A DNA stretch of 64,000 bases. Origin: Erysipelotrichaceae bacterium (GTDB lineage: Bacteria; Bacillota_I; Bacilli_A; RFN20; CAG-449). Under the pieces are notes generated by a model. It was not told where the DNA came from. It worked only from the letters and a program-made list of their open reading frames with translations, and did not search any database. A program made the position numbers and the translations under genes. Every line of letters begins with the position of its first letter. The first letter of the stretch is position 1. The stretch covers positions 1 to 64,000 of the forward strand of contig SVBA01000004.1 of the NCBI GenBank assembly GCA_015059095.1, given 5' to 3'. Below are positions 50,113-60,186 of the stretch, in pieces.

Positions 50113-50204
50113 ATTGTGAAAATCTTTGAAAATCCTTGTTATTATTTATGAAACGAATTACAATATTGTTATATTTATTAATTTATTAATAATAGGAGTA
50201 TATT

Positions 50205-51653
50205 ATGTCAGATATTAAGTTTTATAAAGAAAAGCATTTACCATTAGAAATGCATAAAGTAAGAATTGTTCAAAAGTTAAATTTGTTACCTATTGAAAAA
50301 AGACTTGAAAATATTTCAAAGGCTGGAAACAATACTTTCCTTTTAAGAAATAAAGATGTCTATTTAGATATGTTAACAGATAGTGGAACAAATGCGATGA
50401 GTGATAGACAATTAGGTGCAATGATGATTGCAGATGATTCATATGCTGGAAGTGAAACATTCTATCGTATGGAAAAAGCTGTTCAAAATTTCTTTGGAAA
50501 AGAATATTTCTTACCTGCTCACCAAGGTAGAGCATGTGAACATATTTTAGCTAAATCATTAGTAAAAGAAGGTGATGTAGTTCCAATGAACTATCATTTT
50601 ACTACAACTAAAACTCATATTAATTTACAAGGTGGTAGAGTTGAAGAACTTTATAAAGATAAGGCGATTGAACTAGTAAGTGATGAACCATTTAAAGGTG
50701 ACATGGATTTAGTTAAATTAGAAAATTTAATTAATGAAGTAGGTGCTGAACATATTCCTTTTGTTCGTATTGAAATGGGAACTAATTTAATTGGTGGTCA
50801 ACCAGTTTCTTTACAAAATGTGGAAGATGTATCATCTATTTGTAAAAAATACAATATTCCTTTAATGATCGATGCTTCTTTAATTACTGATAATTTATAT
50901 TTTAATAAAGTTAGAGAAGAAAGATGTAAAGATATGTCAATTCATGAAATTGCTTTAGCGATTTCTAAATGTGCAGATATTATTTATTTCTCTGCAAGAA
51001 AATTAGGTAGTGCTAAGGGTGGCGGTATCGTTGTAGATAGTAAAGAATACTTTGATAATATGAAGGAATTAATTCCAGTATATGAAGGTTTCTTAACTTA
51101 TGGTGGTATGTCTACTAGAGAAATGGAAGCTGTTGCAATTGGTTTAGAAGAAGCTTGTGATATTGATATGATTTCTCATGGCCCAGAATTTATTGAAGAA
51201 TTTGGTAGAATTTTACAAGAATACAATATTCCAATTGTTACTCCTACTGGTGGTTTAGGCTTACATATTAATGCTAGAGAGTTTGTTGGACACGTTAAAG
51301 AAACTGAATTCCAAAGTGCAGCACTAGCTTCTGCAATTTATATTGTTAGTGGTGCTAGAGGTATGGAAAGAGGAACTTTAAGTGAAGAAAAGAATCCAGA
51401 TGGTAGTGAACATATCGCATCTTGTGAATTAGTAAGATTAGCTCTTCCTAGACGTGTATTTACTTTATCTCAAATTAGATACATTGCAGATCGTTTAGCA
51501 TGGTTATATGATAATCGTCATCTAATTGGTGGATTAAGATTTACAGAAGAACCAAAAGTAATGAGATTCTTTATTGGTAGATTAGAACCAACTTCTGATT
51601 GGCAAGAAAAGTTAGTTGCTAAATTTAAAGAAGATTTTGGCGATAGTTTATAA
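50205..51653 (+). CDS. tryptophanase/tyrosine phenol-lyase family beta-eliminating lyase (divergent)
   Basis: LDMLTDSGTNAMSDRQLGAMMIADDSYAGSETFYRMEKAVQNFFGKEYFLPAHQGRACE, GGQPVSLQNV, SARKLGSAKGG, ARGMERGTL. Confidence 0.85.
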   Translation: MSDIKFYKEKHLPLEMHKVRIVQKLNLLPIEKRLENISKAGNNTFLLRNKDVYLDMLTDSGTNAMSDRQLGAMMIADDSYAGSETFYRMEKAVQNFFGKEYFLPAHQGRACEHILAKSLVKEGDVVPMNYHFTTTKTHINLQGGRVEELYKDKAIELVSDEPFKGDMDLVKLENLINEVGAEHIPFVRIEMGTNLIGGQPVSLQNVEDVSSICKKYNIPLMIDASLITDNLYFNKVREERCKDMSIHEIALAISKCADIIYFSARKLGSAKGGGIVVDSKEYFDNMKELIPVYEGFLTYGGMSTREMEAVAIGLEEACDIDMISHGPEFIEEFGRILQEYNIPIVTPTGGLGLHINAREFVGHVKETEFQSAALASAIYIVSGARGMERGTLSEEKNPDGSEHIASCELVRLALPRRVFTLSQIRYIADRLAWLYDNRHLIGGLRFTEEPKVMRFFIGRLEPTSDWQEKLVAKFKEDFGDSL

Positions 51654-51697
51654 TATCTCTATACAAATACATAAAAAACGAATATAATTAATATATA

Positions 51698-51862
51698 CTT
51701 CAGGGTAAGGTGAAATTCCTAACTGGCGGTAAACCCCGCGAACCGAAAGGTACGAACTTGTGAAATTCAAGTGGCAATAGTAAAGTCTAGATGGAAGAAG
51801 TAAAATATTTACTATTTTATTGATTTCCTATTGCTCCCTGCTAAGTGTGGGGAGCTTTTTTA
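51698..51862 (+). promoter_or_regulatory. FMN riboswitch (RFN element) with terminator
   Basis: CTTCAGGGTAAGGTGAAATTCCTAACTGGCGGTAAACCCCGCGAACCGAAAGG...GATGGAAGAAG; terminator GCTCCCTGC...GTGGGGAGC+T at 51833-51861. Confidence 0.93.
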
Positions 51863-51885
51863 AAAAGAAAAGGAGATGTAATTTA

Positions 51886-52503
51886 ATGAGAAAAAAAGTT
51901 ATTAAAAGAATGTGTTTTGATGCGATTTTTGCGTCAATTTCATTAATTCTATATGTGTTTGGTCCTAAGTTTCCTTTACCATTTATTTTCCCAGGATTCT
52001 TGGATATTCAATTTTCAATGTTACCTATTTTAATTATTACTTTTATGCTTGGTCCTATTGATGGATTAATCGTCATTTTAGTAAGATTTTTTGTCAAAGT
52101 TTTTGCATTTTCTTCATTTACAAGTCCTTATGGAGAAATATCTGATCTTATTTATTCAATAGTTGTTGTTTTAGTTGTATCATTAGTTTATTCGAAACTA
52201 AAAAAACAAGAAAACGTTTCTTCAAAAAGAAGATTTGTCACCTTGTTAATCTCTATTGTAGGATCTTGGGTTGTTGGTGGATTATTATCTAATAGTTTTT
52301 CAATTCCAATTTATTGTTTAATTATGGGGAAAGAAACTGTTTATAATATGGTAGCAATCTTTCCATTTGTAAATGAGAGTAATTGGGTTTTATATTATTT
52401 TACTTTAGCAGTTATTCCATTTAATTTGTTATTATCTAGTATTGTTGGAGTATTAACTTTACTAGTTGATAAACATTTATTAAATTTTTATAATCGAATT
52501 TAA
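51886..52503 (+). CDS. ribU: ECF riboflavin transporter S component RibU
   Basis: Multi-TM ECF S protein directly downstream of an FMN riboswitch; ATG at 51886. Confidence 0.85.
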   Translation: MRKKVIKRMCFDAIFASISLILYVFGPKFPLPFIFPGFLDIQFSMLPILIITFMLGPIDGLIVILVRFFVKVFAFSSFTSPYGEISDLIYSIVVVLVVSLVYSKLKKQENVSSKRRFVTLLISIVGSWVVGGLLSNSFSIPIYCLIMGKETVYNMVAIFPFVNESNWVLYYFTLAVIPFNLLLSSIVGVLTLLVDKHLLNFYNRI

Positions 52504-52525
52504 AGCACTTGTTAGTGCTTTTTCT
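52502..52525 (+). terminator. Rho-independent terminator
   Basis: AAGCACT-tgtt-AGTGCTT + T-tract. Confidence 0.75.
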
Positions 52526-52581
52526 TTTGGCTTGTAAATTAATAATATCTTATATAAAATATTATTAAGAGGTCTTTTATT

Positions 52582-55008
52582 ATGGAAAATATTGAAAAAT
52601 TATTACAAGAATTAACTTTAGAAGAAAAAGCATGTCTTTTATCTGGTCATAAGTCATGGCATTCAGTGAAGATACCAAGATTAAATATTCCAAGTATCTT
52701 TATTACTGATGGTCCACATGGATTAAGAAAGAAAAAAGAAAATTCTAATGAAACTGGATTAGGTCAGACTGAACCTTCTACTTGTTTTCCTGCAGCTAGT
52801 ACTACAGGTACTTCATGGAATAAAGAATTATTATTCCAAATGGGTGAAGCAATGGGAAAAGAATGTAATCACTATAATGTACATGTTATTTTAGGGCCTG
52901 CAGTTAATATTAAAAGAAATCCTCTTTGTGGTAGGAGTTTTGAATATTTTTCAGAAGATCCATTAATTGCTGGTTTATTAGGAGCAGAACTTACTAAAGG
53001 TATAGAATCTCGTGGTGTAGGAACTTCAGTTAAGCATTACTGTTGTAATAACAATGAAGGAAATAGATATTTTGGTGATTCTCTTGTTGATGAAAGAGCA
53101 CTTAGAGAAATTTATTTAAAAGTATTTGAACATATTGTTAAAAAGGGTAAACCTGCTACATTGATGTGTGCATATAATCAAATTAATGGTGAATATGCTT
53201 CAGAAAATGAATTTATCTTAAATAAAGTATTAAGAGATGAATGGGATTTTAAAGGTTTAGTAATGTCGGATTGGGGTGCAGTCAACAATCGAGTTAAAGG
53301 ATTAAATGCAGGACTTGATTTAGAAATGCCAGGCGATGTTCAATATAATCGTACTTTGATTGTTGAAGGTGTTAAAAATGGGCAAATTAGTGAAGAAACC
53401 TTAAATAAATCGGTTAGAAGAGTCTTAGAAATGGTTTATAGAACTATTGAAAATCATATTGAACATCAAGCTGATTTTAATTATCATAGTGAATTAAGTA
53501 AAAAGATTGCATGTGATTCGGCAGTATTATTAAAAAATAAAAATAACTTATTACCTTTATCAAAGGATAATAAGTATGTTGTAATTGGTGAAATGTTTAC
53601 TAAGATGCGTTATCAAGGCGCAGGCTCTTCATTAATTAGACCTACTAAATTAGTTAAACCAGTCGATGCATTTAATGAAAATAAAATAAATTATACTTTC
53701 TTTAAAGGATATAATGTTGATTCATTTGATGTAGATAAAAAGTTAGAAAAAGAAGTTTTAGAAAATCTAAATGATGAAACTATTTTATTCTTTGGTGGTT
53801 TATCTGAAGATGCTGAATCTGAAGGGTTTGACAGAAAAAATATGAAATTACCATATAATCAAGTTCATTTAATTGAAGAATTAATTAAACTTGGTAAAAA
53901 GATTGTCTTTGTTATGTATGGTGGTTCACCAGTTGAACTAGATTTTATTGAAGGAATTGATTCATTATTAAATATGTATCTTCCTGGTCAAGAAGGTGGA
54001 AATGCAACTTATGATTTATTATTTGGTAAAGTTTCTCCTTCGGGTAGATTATGTGAAACTTGGCCTCTTCATTATGAAGATGTTCCATTTGGTCATGAAT
54101 TAACTAAGACAACAAATGATTTATATAAAGAATCTATCTTTGTAGGTTATAGATATTATTCTACTTATGGAGTAGAGGTAAGATATCCATTTGGTTATGG
54201 ATTATCATATGCTTCATTTACTTATTCAAATATGAATTTAAGTAAACTAGATGATAGCATTAAAGTTAGTGTTGAAGTCACTAATGATAGTGATATAGAT
54301 TCTAGTGAAGTAGTTGAAGTTTACTCTAGAGTAGTAGAATCAAGTATATTAAGACCTAAAAAAGAATTAAAAGGATTTTCTAAAGTATATTTAAAGGCTC
54401 ATGAAACTAAGACAGTTGAAATTGATATTCCTTTAGAAGATTTAAAAGTATTTATTAATGAATGGGTATTGGAAAAAGGTAGATATGTATTTGAAATTAA
54501 TAAAAATGTTGATGAAGTAATATTAGAAAAAGAAATTGAAATTGATTCAAATGATTTAATTGCATCTACTTATAATTTAAATAAATTTTATTCTTCAAAA
54601 GAACAATTATTAAAAATGACTGATCAAGACTTTGAAGAAGTAATTGGAAGAAAAATTGATCTTCCTATTATTACTAGACCGTATAATTTAAATACTCCTT
54701 TCCAAGAATATAAAACTTTCTGGGGTAAATTCTTATTTGGTTGTATGAAGCTAGCAATGAAGATTAATTATAAAATGCAAAAGATCGCGCCAAAAAGTGA
54801 AAATAAAGAAACAAATATTAAAAATGCATATTTTGGAATGAAGACTATGGAAGCAATGTCATTAAGATCTACTTGTTATGTTGCCGAAGGTATGATGACT
54901 CAAAGAATGGCTTTAGGATTATTAGATATTGCGAATAATAAGCCTCTAAGAGGTTTAGGTAAAATATTAACAAAAGAAAAAGGGGTTAAATTACCACCTC
55001 AAAAGTAA
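52582..55008 (+). CDS. glycoside hydrolase family 3 (beta-glucosidase-like)
   Basis: TDGPHGLRKKK, GPAVNIKRNPLCGRSFEYFSEDP, KHYCCNNNEGNR, VMSDWGAVNNR; C-terminal Met-rich extension. Confidence 0.93.
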   Translation: MENIEKLLQELTLEEKACLLSGHKSWHSVKIPRLNIPSIFITDGPHGLRKKKENSNETGLGQTEPSTCFPAASTTGTSWNKELLFQMGEAMGKECNHYNVHVILGPAVNIKRNPLCGRSFEYFSEDPLIAGLLGAELTKGIESRGVGTSVKHYCCNNNEGNRYFGDSLVDERALREIYLKVFEHIVKKGKPATLMCAYNQINGEYASENEFILNKVLRDEWDFKGLVMSDWGAVNNRVKGLNAGLDLEMPGDVQYNRTLIVEGVKNGQISEETLNKSVRRVLEMVYRTIENHIEHQADFNYHSELSKKIACDSAVLLKNKNNLLPLSKDNKYVVIGEMFTKMRYQGAGSSLIRPTKLVKPVDAFNENKINYTFFKGYNVDSFDVDKKLEKEVLENLNDETILFFGGLSEDAESEGFDRKNMKLPYNQVHLIEELIKLGKKIVFVMYGGSPVELDFIEGIDSLLNMYLPGQEGGNATYDLLFGKVSPSGRLCETWPLHYEDVPFGHELTKTTNDLYKESIFVGYRYYSTYGVEVRYPFGYGLSYASFTYSNMNLSKLDDSIKVSVEVTNDSDIDSSEVVEVYSRVVESSILRPKKELKGFSKVYLKAHETKTVEIDIPLEDLKVFINEWVLEKGRYVFEINKNVDEVILEKEIEIDSNDLIASTYNLNKFYSSKEQLLKMTDQDFEEVIGRKIDLPIITRPYNLNTPFQEYKTFWGKFLFGCMKLAMKINYKMQKIAPKSENKETNIKNAYFGMKTMEAMSLRSTCYVAEGMMTQRMALGLLDIANNKPLRGLGKILTKEKGVKLPPQK

Positions 55009-55010
55009 CA

Positions 55011-55036
55011 AAAAGAACTCTTCACGAGTTCTTTTT
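55011..55036. terminator. bidirectional terminator
   Basis: AAAAGAACTC-ttcac-GAGTTCTTTTT between convergent genes. Confidence 0.8.
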
Positions 55037-55044
55037 ACATGTAT

Positions 55045-55491
55045 CTAATTTTTAAAGAATGTAATAACTGATGTAAGAACACCAATACCAGATAATACAT
55101 AAAGTGGCCAATAAGTATCAGCAAAACACAAAATAATAATCGCGATAGTTGTAAGTCCGCCTAGAGAAAAGATTGATTGACCAATACCTGGGAATACATC
55201 ATCTCCATCATGATTTGCGACCATCATATTAGCCATAGGGAAACTTAAAGCTATAGAAGTAATTCCAATTGTTCCTGTACTACCAGCTTGGAATTCGCCT
55301 TCATAAAACTCTGGACCCTCTTTCATACATAATAATATGATAAACATAACTAATGATACGATGAAAGATATAACAGAGTTTACTTTAGCAGAATTTCCAA
55401 TTTTGTAAATTAGATTAAAAATCAAAGAGACAACAGTAATTGAAATAGCTAAAGTAAGAATGTTTGTAATAATTAATAAAAACCAACCCAT
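55045..55491 (-). CDS. membrane protein of unknown function
   Basis: 148 aa, multiple TM segments; co-oriented with the downstream-adjacent M42 peptidase gene. Confidence 0.5.
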   Translation of the reverse strand: MGWFLLIITNILTLAISITVVSLIFNLIYKIGNSAKVNSVISFIVSLVMFIILLCMKEGPEFYEGEFQAGSTGTIGITSIALSFPMANMMVANHDGDDVFPGIGQSIFSLGGLTTIAIIILCFADTYWPLYVLSGIGVLTSVITFFKN

Positions 55492-55499
55492 ATTTTCAC

Positions 55500-56522
55500 C
55501 TAAAATCTTGATAATTCTTCAATTGTTTCATCATCTAAACTAGAAATAACTTCAACCATTAATTTAACGGCATTTTCATAGTCGTTATAATTAATAATAC
55601 CAACAGGAGAATGGATATTTCTAACAGCAATACCGATTGCTAAAGAAGGACAACCTCCACCCGCATTTTGTAATTCAGATAGATCTGTTCCACCTCTATT
55701 TAATAAACCAACTTGGTAAGGAATATTTTTTTCATTAGCAATCTTTTTAACAAACGCTAATAGTTTTTTATTCCCAATTGTAGAAGAATCCATTACGAAT
55801 AGTTGAGGACCTTTACCACATTCAAATCCGCTTTGAGATGATGCGGGAGATGTATCTAATGAGAAAGCGATGGAAGGTTTAATATTGACTGCTAAAGCTT
55901 TAGCACCTCTACAACCAACTTCTTCTTGAACTGAACCTCCACCAATAAATTCACAATGTAAATCCATTTTACTTAATTCTTGAAGTACTCTTACTGAAAT
56001 TGCACAACCAATTCGATTGTCCCAAGCTTTTGAAAGTAATTCATCGTTTTGTAATTTTACAAATCTTGATTTAGCGATTACCGCATTACCAATTTCAACA
56101 CCTAATTCTTCAACTTCTTTTTTTGATTTACAACCAATATCTAATTCTAATTGATCAATAGAAGGGAATTCATTACTTCTTCTATCCATTGAAAAACCAA
56201 TTACACCTTCTATTTGTCCTTTTGAAGTACAAATTGTATAGACTTGACACATAGCTCCTTGAGGGAAAACAAAACCTGCTTGAGATAATTTGATCATACC
56301 ATTAGGAGCAATGTCTCTTACCATATAACCAATTTCATCCATATGGCCTACTGCGATTACTTTTTTTCCTTTACCAACTCTTCCAATTATATTTCCAAAA
56401 CCATCGATTTCTGAAGCTGTAACTTTTTCTATTTCTTCTTTTAATAAATTTCTTACTAAAGTTTCATCGCCACTTCCTCCAGGCATAGTAGTAATGTCTT
56501 CTAAAAACTTAATATCTTTCAT
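55500..56522 (-). CDS. M42 family metallopeptidase (FrvX/endoglucanase-M-like aminopeptidase)
   Basis: KKVIAVGHMDEIGYMV, SKAWDNRIGCAISV, GSVQEEVGCRGAKA, NRGGTDLSELQNAGGGCPSLAIGIAVRNIHSP. Confidence 0.92.
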   Translation of the reverse strand: MKDIKFLEDITTMPGGSGDETLVRNLLKEEIEKVTASEIDGFGNIIGRVGKGKKVIAVGHMDEIGYMVRDIAPNGMIKLSQAGFVFPQGAMCQVYTICTSKGQIEGVIGFSMDRRSNEFPSIDQLELDIGCKSKKEVEELGVEIGNAVIAKSRFVKLQNDELLSKAWDNRIGCAISVRVLQELSKMDLHCEFIGGGSVQEEVGCRGAKALAVNIKPSIAFSLDTSPASSQSGFECGKGPQLFVMDSSTIGNKKLLAFVKKIANEKNIPYQVGLLNRGGTDLSELQNAGGGCPSLAIGIAVRNIHSPVGIINYNDYENAVKLMVEVISSLDDETIEELSRF

Positions 56523-56649
56523 ATAATTATCTCCTTTAATTCAATAATACATATATATTAGACCAATTTTTCCTTAATTTCTATATAAAATATAGAATAA
56601 ATGGTAAATTTTGATTGAATATAAACTATTTGATATTTATAATTAATTT

Positions 56650-56865
56650 GTCGATGACGAAGAATTATTAATTTTAAACTATTTAGAGAGAGTAGGATGG
56701 TGGAAGCTACTTTAGGGAGAATTAATATGCTACTTCTGAGATTTAGATGAAAGTCTACGTTAGATCTGCGTTAAAGATATAATTAAGAGTATATTACATT
56801 AGTAATATAAAAAAGGATGGTACCGCGAAAATTCGTTCCTTTGTTGAGGGTACTTTTTTTATTTT
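56650..56865 (+). promoter_or_regulatory. T-box leader of alaS
   Basis: T-box motif AAGGATGGTACCGCG at 56813-56827; candidate GCT (Ala) specifier in AATATGCTACTTCTGAG. Confidence 0.88.
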
Positions 56866-56879
56866 AGGAGGTAAAATTT

Positions 56880-59486
56880 ATGAAAAAAATGACATCTTCA
56901 GAAATTAGACAAATGTGGTTAGATTTCTTTAAAGAAAAAGGCCACTATGTTGAACCAAGTGCTTCTTTAATTCCTAATAATGACCCGACTTTATTATGGA
57001 TTAATGCTGGTGTAGCAGCTTTAAAGAAATACTTTGACGGTTCAGAAATCTCAAAATATAGTAGAATCACTAATGCTCAAAAAGCATTAAGAACTAATGA
57101 TATTGATAATGTAGGTAAAACTGCTAGACATCATACTTTCTTTGAAATGCTTGGTAACTTCTCAATTGGTGATTATTTTAGAGATGAAGTTATTCCTTGG
57201 GCTTATGAATTATTAACAAGTGAAAAATGGTATAACTTTGATAAAGATAAATTATATATTACATATCATACAGACGATATTGCTACTAGAAATTTATGGA
57301 TTAAATGTGGTATAAGTGAAGATCACCTTTTACCACTTGATAGTAACTTCTGGGAAATTGGTAGTGGTCCATGTGGTCCAGATACTGAAATTTTCTATGA
57401 TAGAGGTATTAAATATGATCCTGAAAATATCGGTATTGAATTATTAAAAAATGATATTGAAAATGATAGATATATTGAAATTTGGAATATCGTATTCTCT
57501 CAATATAATGCAGAAGTTGGTGTTGAAAGAAGAGATTATAAAGAACTTCCAAGTAAAAATATTGATACAGGTGCAGGTTTAGAAAGATTTGCTTGTGTTA
57601 TTCAAGAAGTTGAAACTAACTATGATACTGACTTATTCTATCCATACATTGAAGAAACAATGAAGTTAGCAAAATATCCTTATGATGATGAACATAAAAT
57701 GCCATATAGAGTTATTGCTGATCATATTAGAACTTGTACTTTTGCTTTAGCTGATGGTGCGTCTTTCTCAAATGAAGGTAGAGGATATGTCTTAAGAAGA
57801 ATCTTAAGAAGAGCAGTTCGTTATGGAAGAAAACTTGGTATTGAAAAACCATTCTTATCTTCTTTAGTAGGTAAAGTATGTGAAAATATGAAATCATTCT
57901 ATCCTTACTTATTAGAAAAGAAAGAAAAAGTTGAAAAAATGATTAAAGCAGAAGAAGAAAAATTTGCTGCTACATTATCAAGTGGTGAACAATTATGTAA
58001 AAAGATGTTAGCAAATACTGATTCAGTTCTTTCAGGTGCAGATTGCTTTAAATTATACGATACATATGGTTTCCCATTTGAATTAACTGAAGAAATTGCT
58101 GCTGAAGCAGGCAAAACTTGTGATAAAGAAGGTTTTGATAAAGAAATGAAGGCTCAAAAAGAAAGAGCTAGAGCTGCTAGAGGTGAAAAAGAATCTATGA
58201 AAGCTCAATCATTTGATTTAATGAACTTTACTACTCCAAGTGAATTCATTTATAAAAATGAACAAGTTGAAGCTGAAGTAATTGGCTTATTTAAAGATGG
58301 TGTAAAGGTTGATGAAATTGATGATGAAGGCGAAGTAATTTTCTCAAAAACAAGTTTCTATGCTACTATGGGTGGTCAAGTTGCAGATAATGGAACTATT
58401 GAAAATGAAAATTGTTCGGCTGAAGTTATCGATGTAAATTCTGCTCCTAATAAACAACATCTTCATTCAGTTAAAGTAGAATTTGGTTCAATTAAAGTTG
58501 GCGATAAATTCTTATTAAAATTAAATACAGAAAGAAGAGCTCAAATTCAAAGAAATCACTCTGTAACTCACCTTGTTCAAAGAGCACTTCAAGAAGTTTT
58601 AGGTGATCATGTCCATCAAGAAGGTTCATTTGTTTCTGAACATTCTTCTAGATTTGACTTTAATCACTATGAAAAGATTTCATTTAAACAATTATGTCAA
58701 ATTGAAAAAACTGTTAATGAATATATTACTAGAGACCTACCTGTAATCACTGAAGTATTACCTATTGAAGAAGCTAAAAAGCGTGGGGCTATGATGTTAT
58801 TTAATGAAAAATACGGCGATGAAGTTAGAGTTGTAGAAATGGGCGATGTATCTAAAGAATTCTGCGGTGGTACTCATGTTTCTAGAACTAGTGAAATTGG
58901 TATGTTTGCTATTATGTATGAAGAATCAATTGCAGCAGGTACTCGTCGTATTGAAGCAAAAACTGGTACAGCAGCATATGAATTATTAAAACAAAAAGAA
59001 ATTGCTTTAGAATCTATTCAACAACAAATTAAAGCAGGTTCTTATAAAGAAATTACAACTAGATTAAAATCTCTTCAAGAAGAAGTTTTATCATTAAGAA
59101 AACAAAATAGTGAATTAACTCAAGAAGTTTCTAATTTTAAATCAAAAGAAATTATTAATGAATTTAAAGAAATTAATGGAAAACAAGTCTTATTAAAACA
59201 AGTTAAAGGCTATGATAAAGATATGTTCTCTAAATTATTTGACTCATTAAAAGTTGTTCATCCAACTAGTATTGTTGTATTAGCAAATGTTCTTGCTGAA
59301 AGAATTCAATTAATCGCATACGTTTCTAAAGATTTAATTCCAAATTATAATGCAGGTAAAATTATTAAAGATATAACTGCAGTAATTGGTGGATCAGGTG
59401 GAGGAAGACCTGATGTTGCTCAAGGTGGCGGTAAGGATGCTTCAAAAATTGATGAAGCTTTCAATTCTTTAAAGAAAGGATTCTAA
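56880..59486 (+). CDS. alaS: alanyl-tRNA synthetase
   Basis: MTSSEIRQMWLDFFKEKGHYVEPSASLIPNNDPTLLWINAGV; HHTFFEMLGNFSIGDYF; C-terminal GGSGGGRPDVAQGGG. Confidence 0.97.
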   Translation: MKKMTSSEIRQMWLDFFKEKGHYVEPSASLIPNNDPTLLWINAGVAALKKYFDGSEISKYSRITNAQKALRTNDIDNVGKTARHHTFFEMLGNFSIGDYFRDEVIPWAYELLTSEKWYNFDKDKLYITYHTDDIATRNLWIKCGISEDHLLPLDSNFWEIGSGPCGPDTEIFYDRGIKYDPENIGIELLKNDIENDRYIEIWNIVFSQYNAEVGVERRDYKELPSKNIDTGAGLERFACVIQEVETNYDTDLFYPYIEETMKLAKYPYDDEHKMPYRVIADHIRTCTFALADGASFSNEGRGYVLRRILRRAVRYGRKLGIEKPFLSSLVGKVCENMKSFYPYLLEKKEKVEKMIKAEEEKFAATLSSGEQLCKKMLANTDSVLSGADCFKLYDTYGFPFELTEEIAAEAGKTCDKEGFDKEMKAQKERARAARGEKESMKAQSFDLMNFTTPSEFIYKNEQVEAEVIGLFKDGVKVDEIDDEGEVIFSKTSFYATMGGQVADNGTIENENCSAEVIDVNSAPNKQHLHSVKVEFGSIKVGDKFLLKLNTERRAQIQRNHSVTHLVQRALQEVLGDHVHQEGSFVSEHSSRFDFNHYEKISFKQLCQIEKTVNEYITRDLPVITEVLPIEEAKKRGAMMLFNEKYGDEVRVVEMGDVSKEFCGGTHVSRTSEIGMFAIMYEESIAAGTRRIEAKTGTAAYELLKQKEIALESIQQQIKAGSYKEITTRLKSLQEEVLSLRKQNSELTQEVSNFKSKEIINEFKEINGKQVLLKQVKGYDKDMFSKLFDSLKVVHPTSIVVLANVLAERIQLIAYVSKDLIPNYNAGKIIKDITAVIGGSGGGRPDVAQGGGKDASKIDEAFNSLKKGF

Positions 59487-59487
59487 T

Positions 59488-59913
59488 ATGATTGGAAAAG
59501 TTTTAGGATTAGACTTAGGAGAAAAAACTTTAGGTATCGCTGAATCAGATATCATGGGTATAATTGCTACCGGAGTAGAAAACTTTAGATTTGAATCTTG
59601 TGATTTTGATAAAGCAATGGAAAGAGTTCATTTCTATGTAAAAAGAGATATGATTAAAGAAATTGCTTTAGGTTTACCTCTTCATATGTCAGGAGATGAA
59701 TCAGATCACTCTATTATGTGTAGAGAATTTAAAGCAAGAATTGAAAAAGAAATTCCTGGAATTAAAGTTGTTTTAATTGATGAAAGATGGACAACAAAAC
59801 AAGCTACTAGAACACTTTTAGAAGCTGACTTATCGAGAAATAAAAGAAAGAAAGTAATTGATAAAATGGCAGCAGTTGTCATTTTAGAAACATATTTACA
59901 AATGAGAGGCTAA
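59488..59913 (+). CDS. ruvX: putative Holliday junction resolvase / pre-16S rRNA nuclease RuvX (YqgF)
   Basis: VLGLDLGEKTLGIAESD, ALGLPLHMSGDES, DERWTTKQATRTLLEADLSRNKRKKVIDKMAAVVILE. Confidence 0.92.
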   Translation: MIGKVLGLDLGEKTLGIAESDIMGIIATGVENFRFESCDFDKAMERVHFYVKRDMIKEIALGLPLHMSGDESDHSIMCREFKARIEKEIPGIKVVLIDERWTTKQATRTLLEADLSRNKRKKVIDKMAAVVILETYLQMRG

Positions 59914-59915
59914 TT

Positions 59916-60182
59916 ATGGAAAAGAAAATTAATAATGAATTGTTTGTTACTACTAATGATGGTAGACAATTAACTTTCAAAGTTTTATTTACATATCACA
60001 GTGAAGATTTTGAAAAAGATTATGTTTTCTTCTATGAAGAAAATGATGAAGATAATATCATTGTTTATTCTTATGATGACTCTAATACACTTCATGAAAT
60101 TGAAGATGAAGAAGAATTTAAAGAATTAGATGAAGTTCTTGAAGCATATGATGAAGAACATTCTAAAAAAGAACAACAATAA
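59916..60182 (+). CDS. DUF1292 family protein
   Basis: Acidic small protein with VFFYEENDEDNIIVYSYDD...EDEEEFKELDEVLEAYDEE after ruvX, as with yrzB. Confidence 0.8.
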   Translation: MEKKINNELFVTTNDGRQLTFKVLFTYHSEDFEKDYVFFYEENDEDNIIVYSYDDSNTLHEIEDEEEFKELDEVLEAYDEEHSKKEQQ

Positions 60183-60186
60183 TTAA

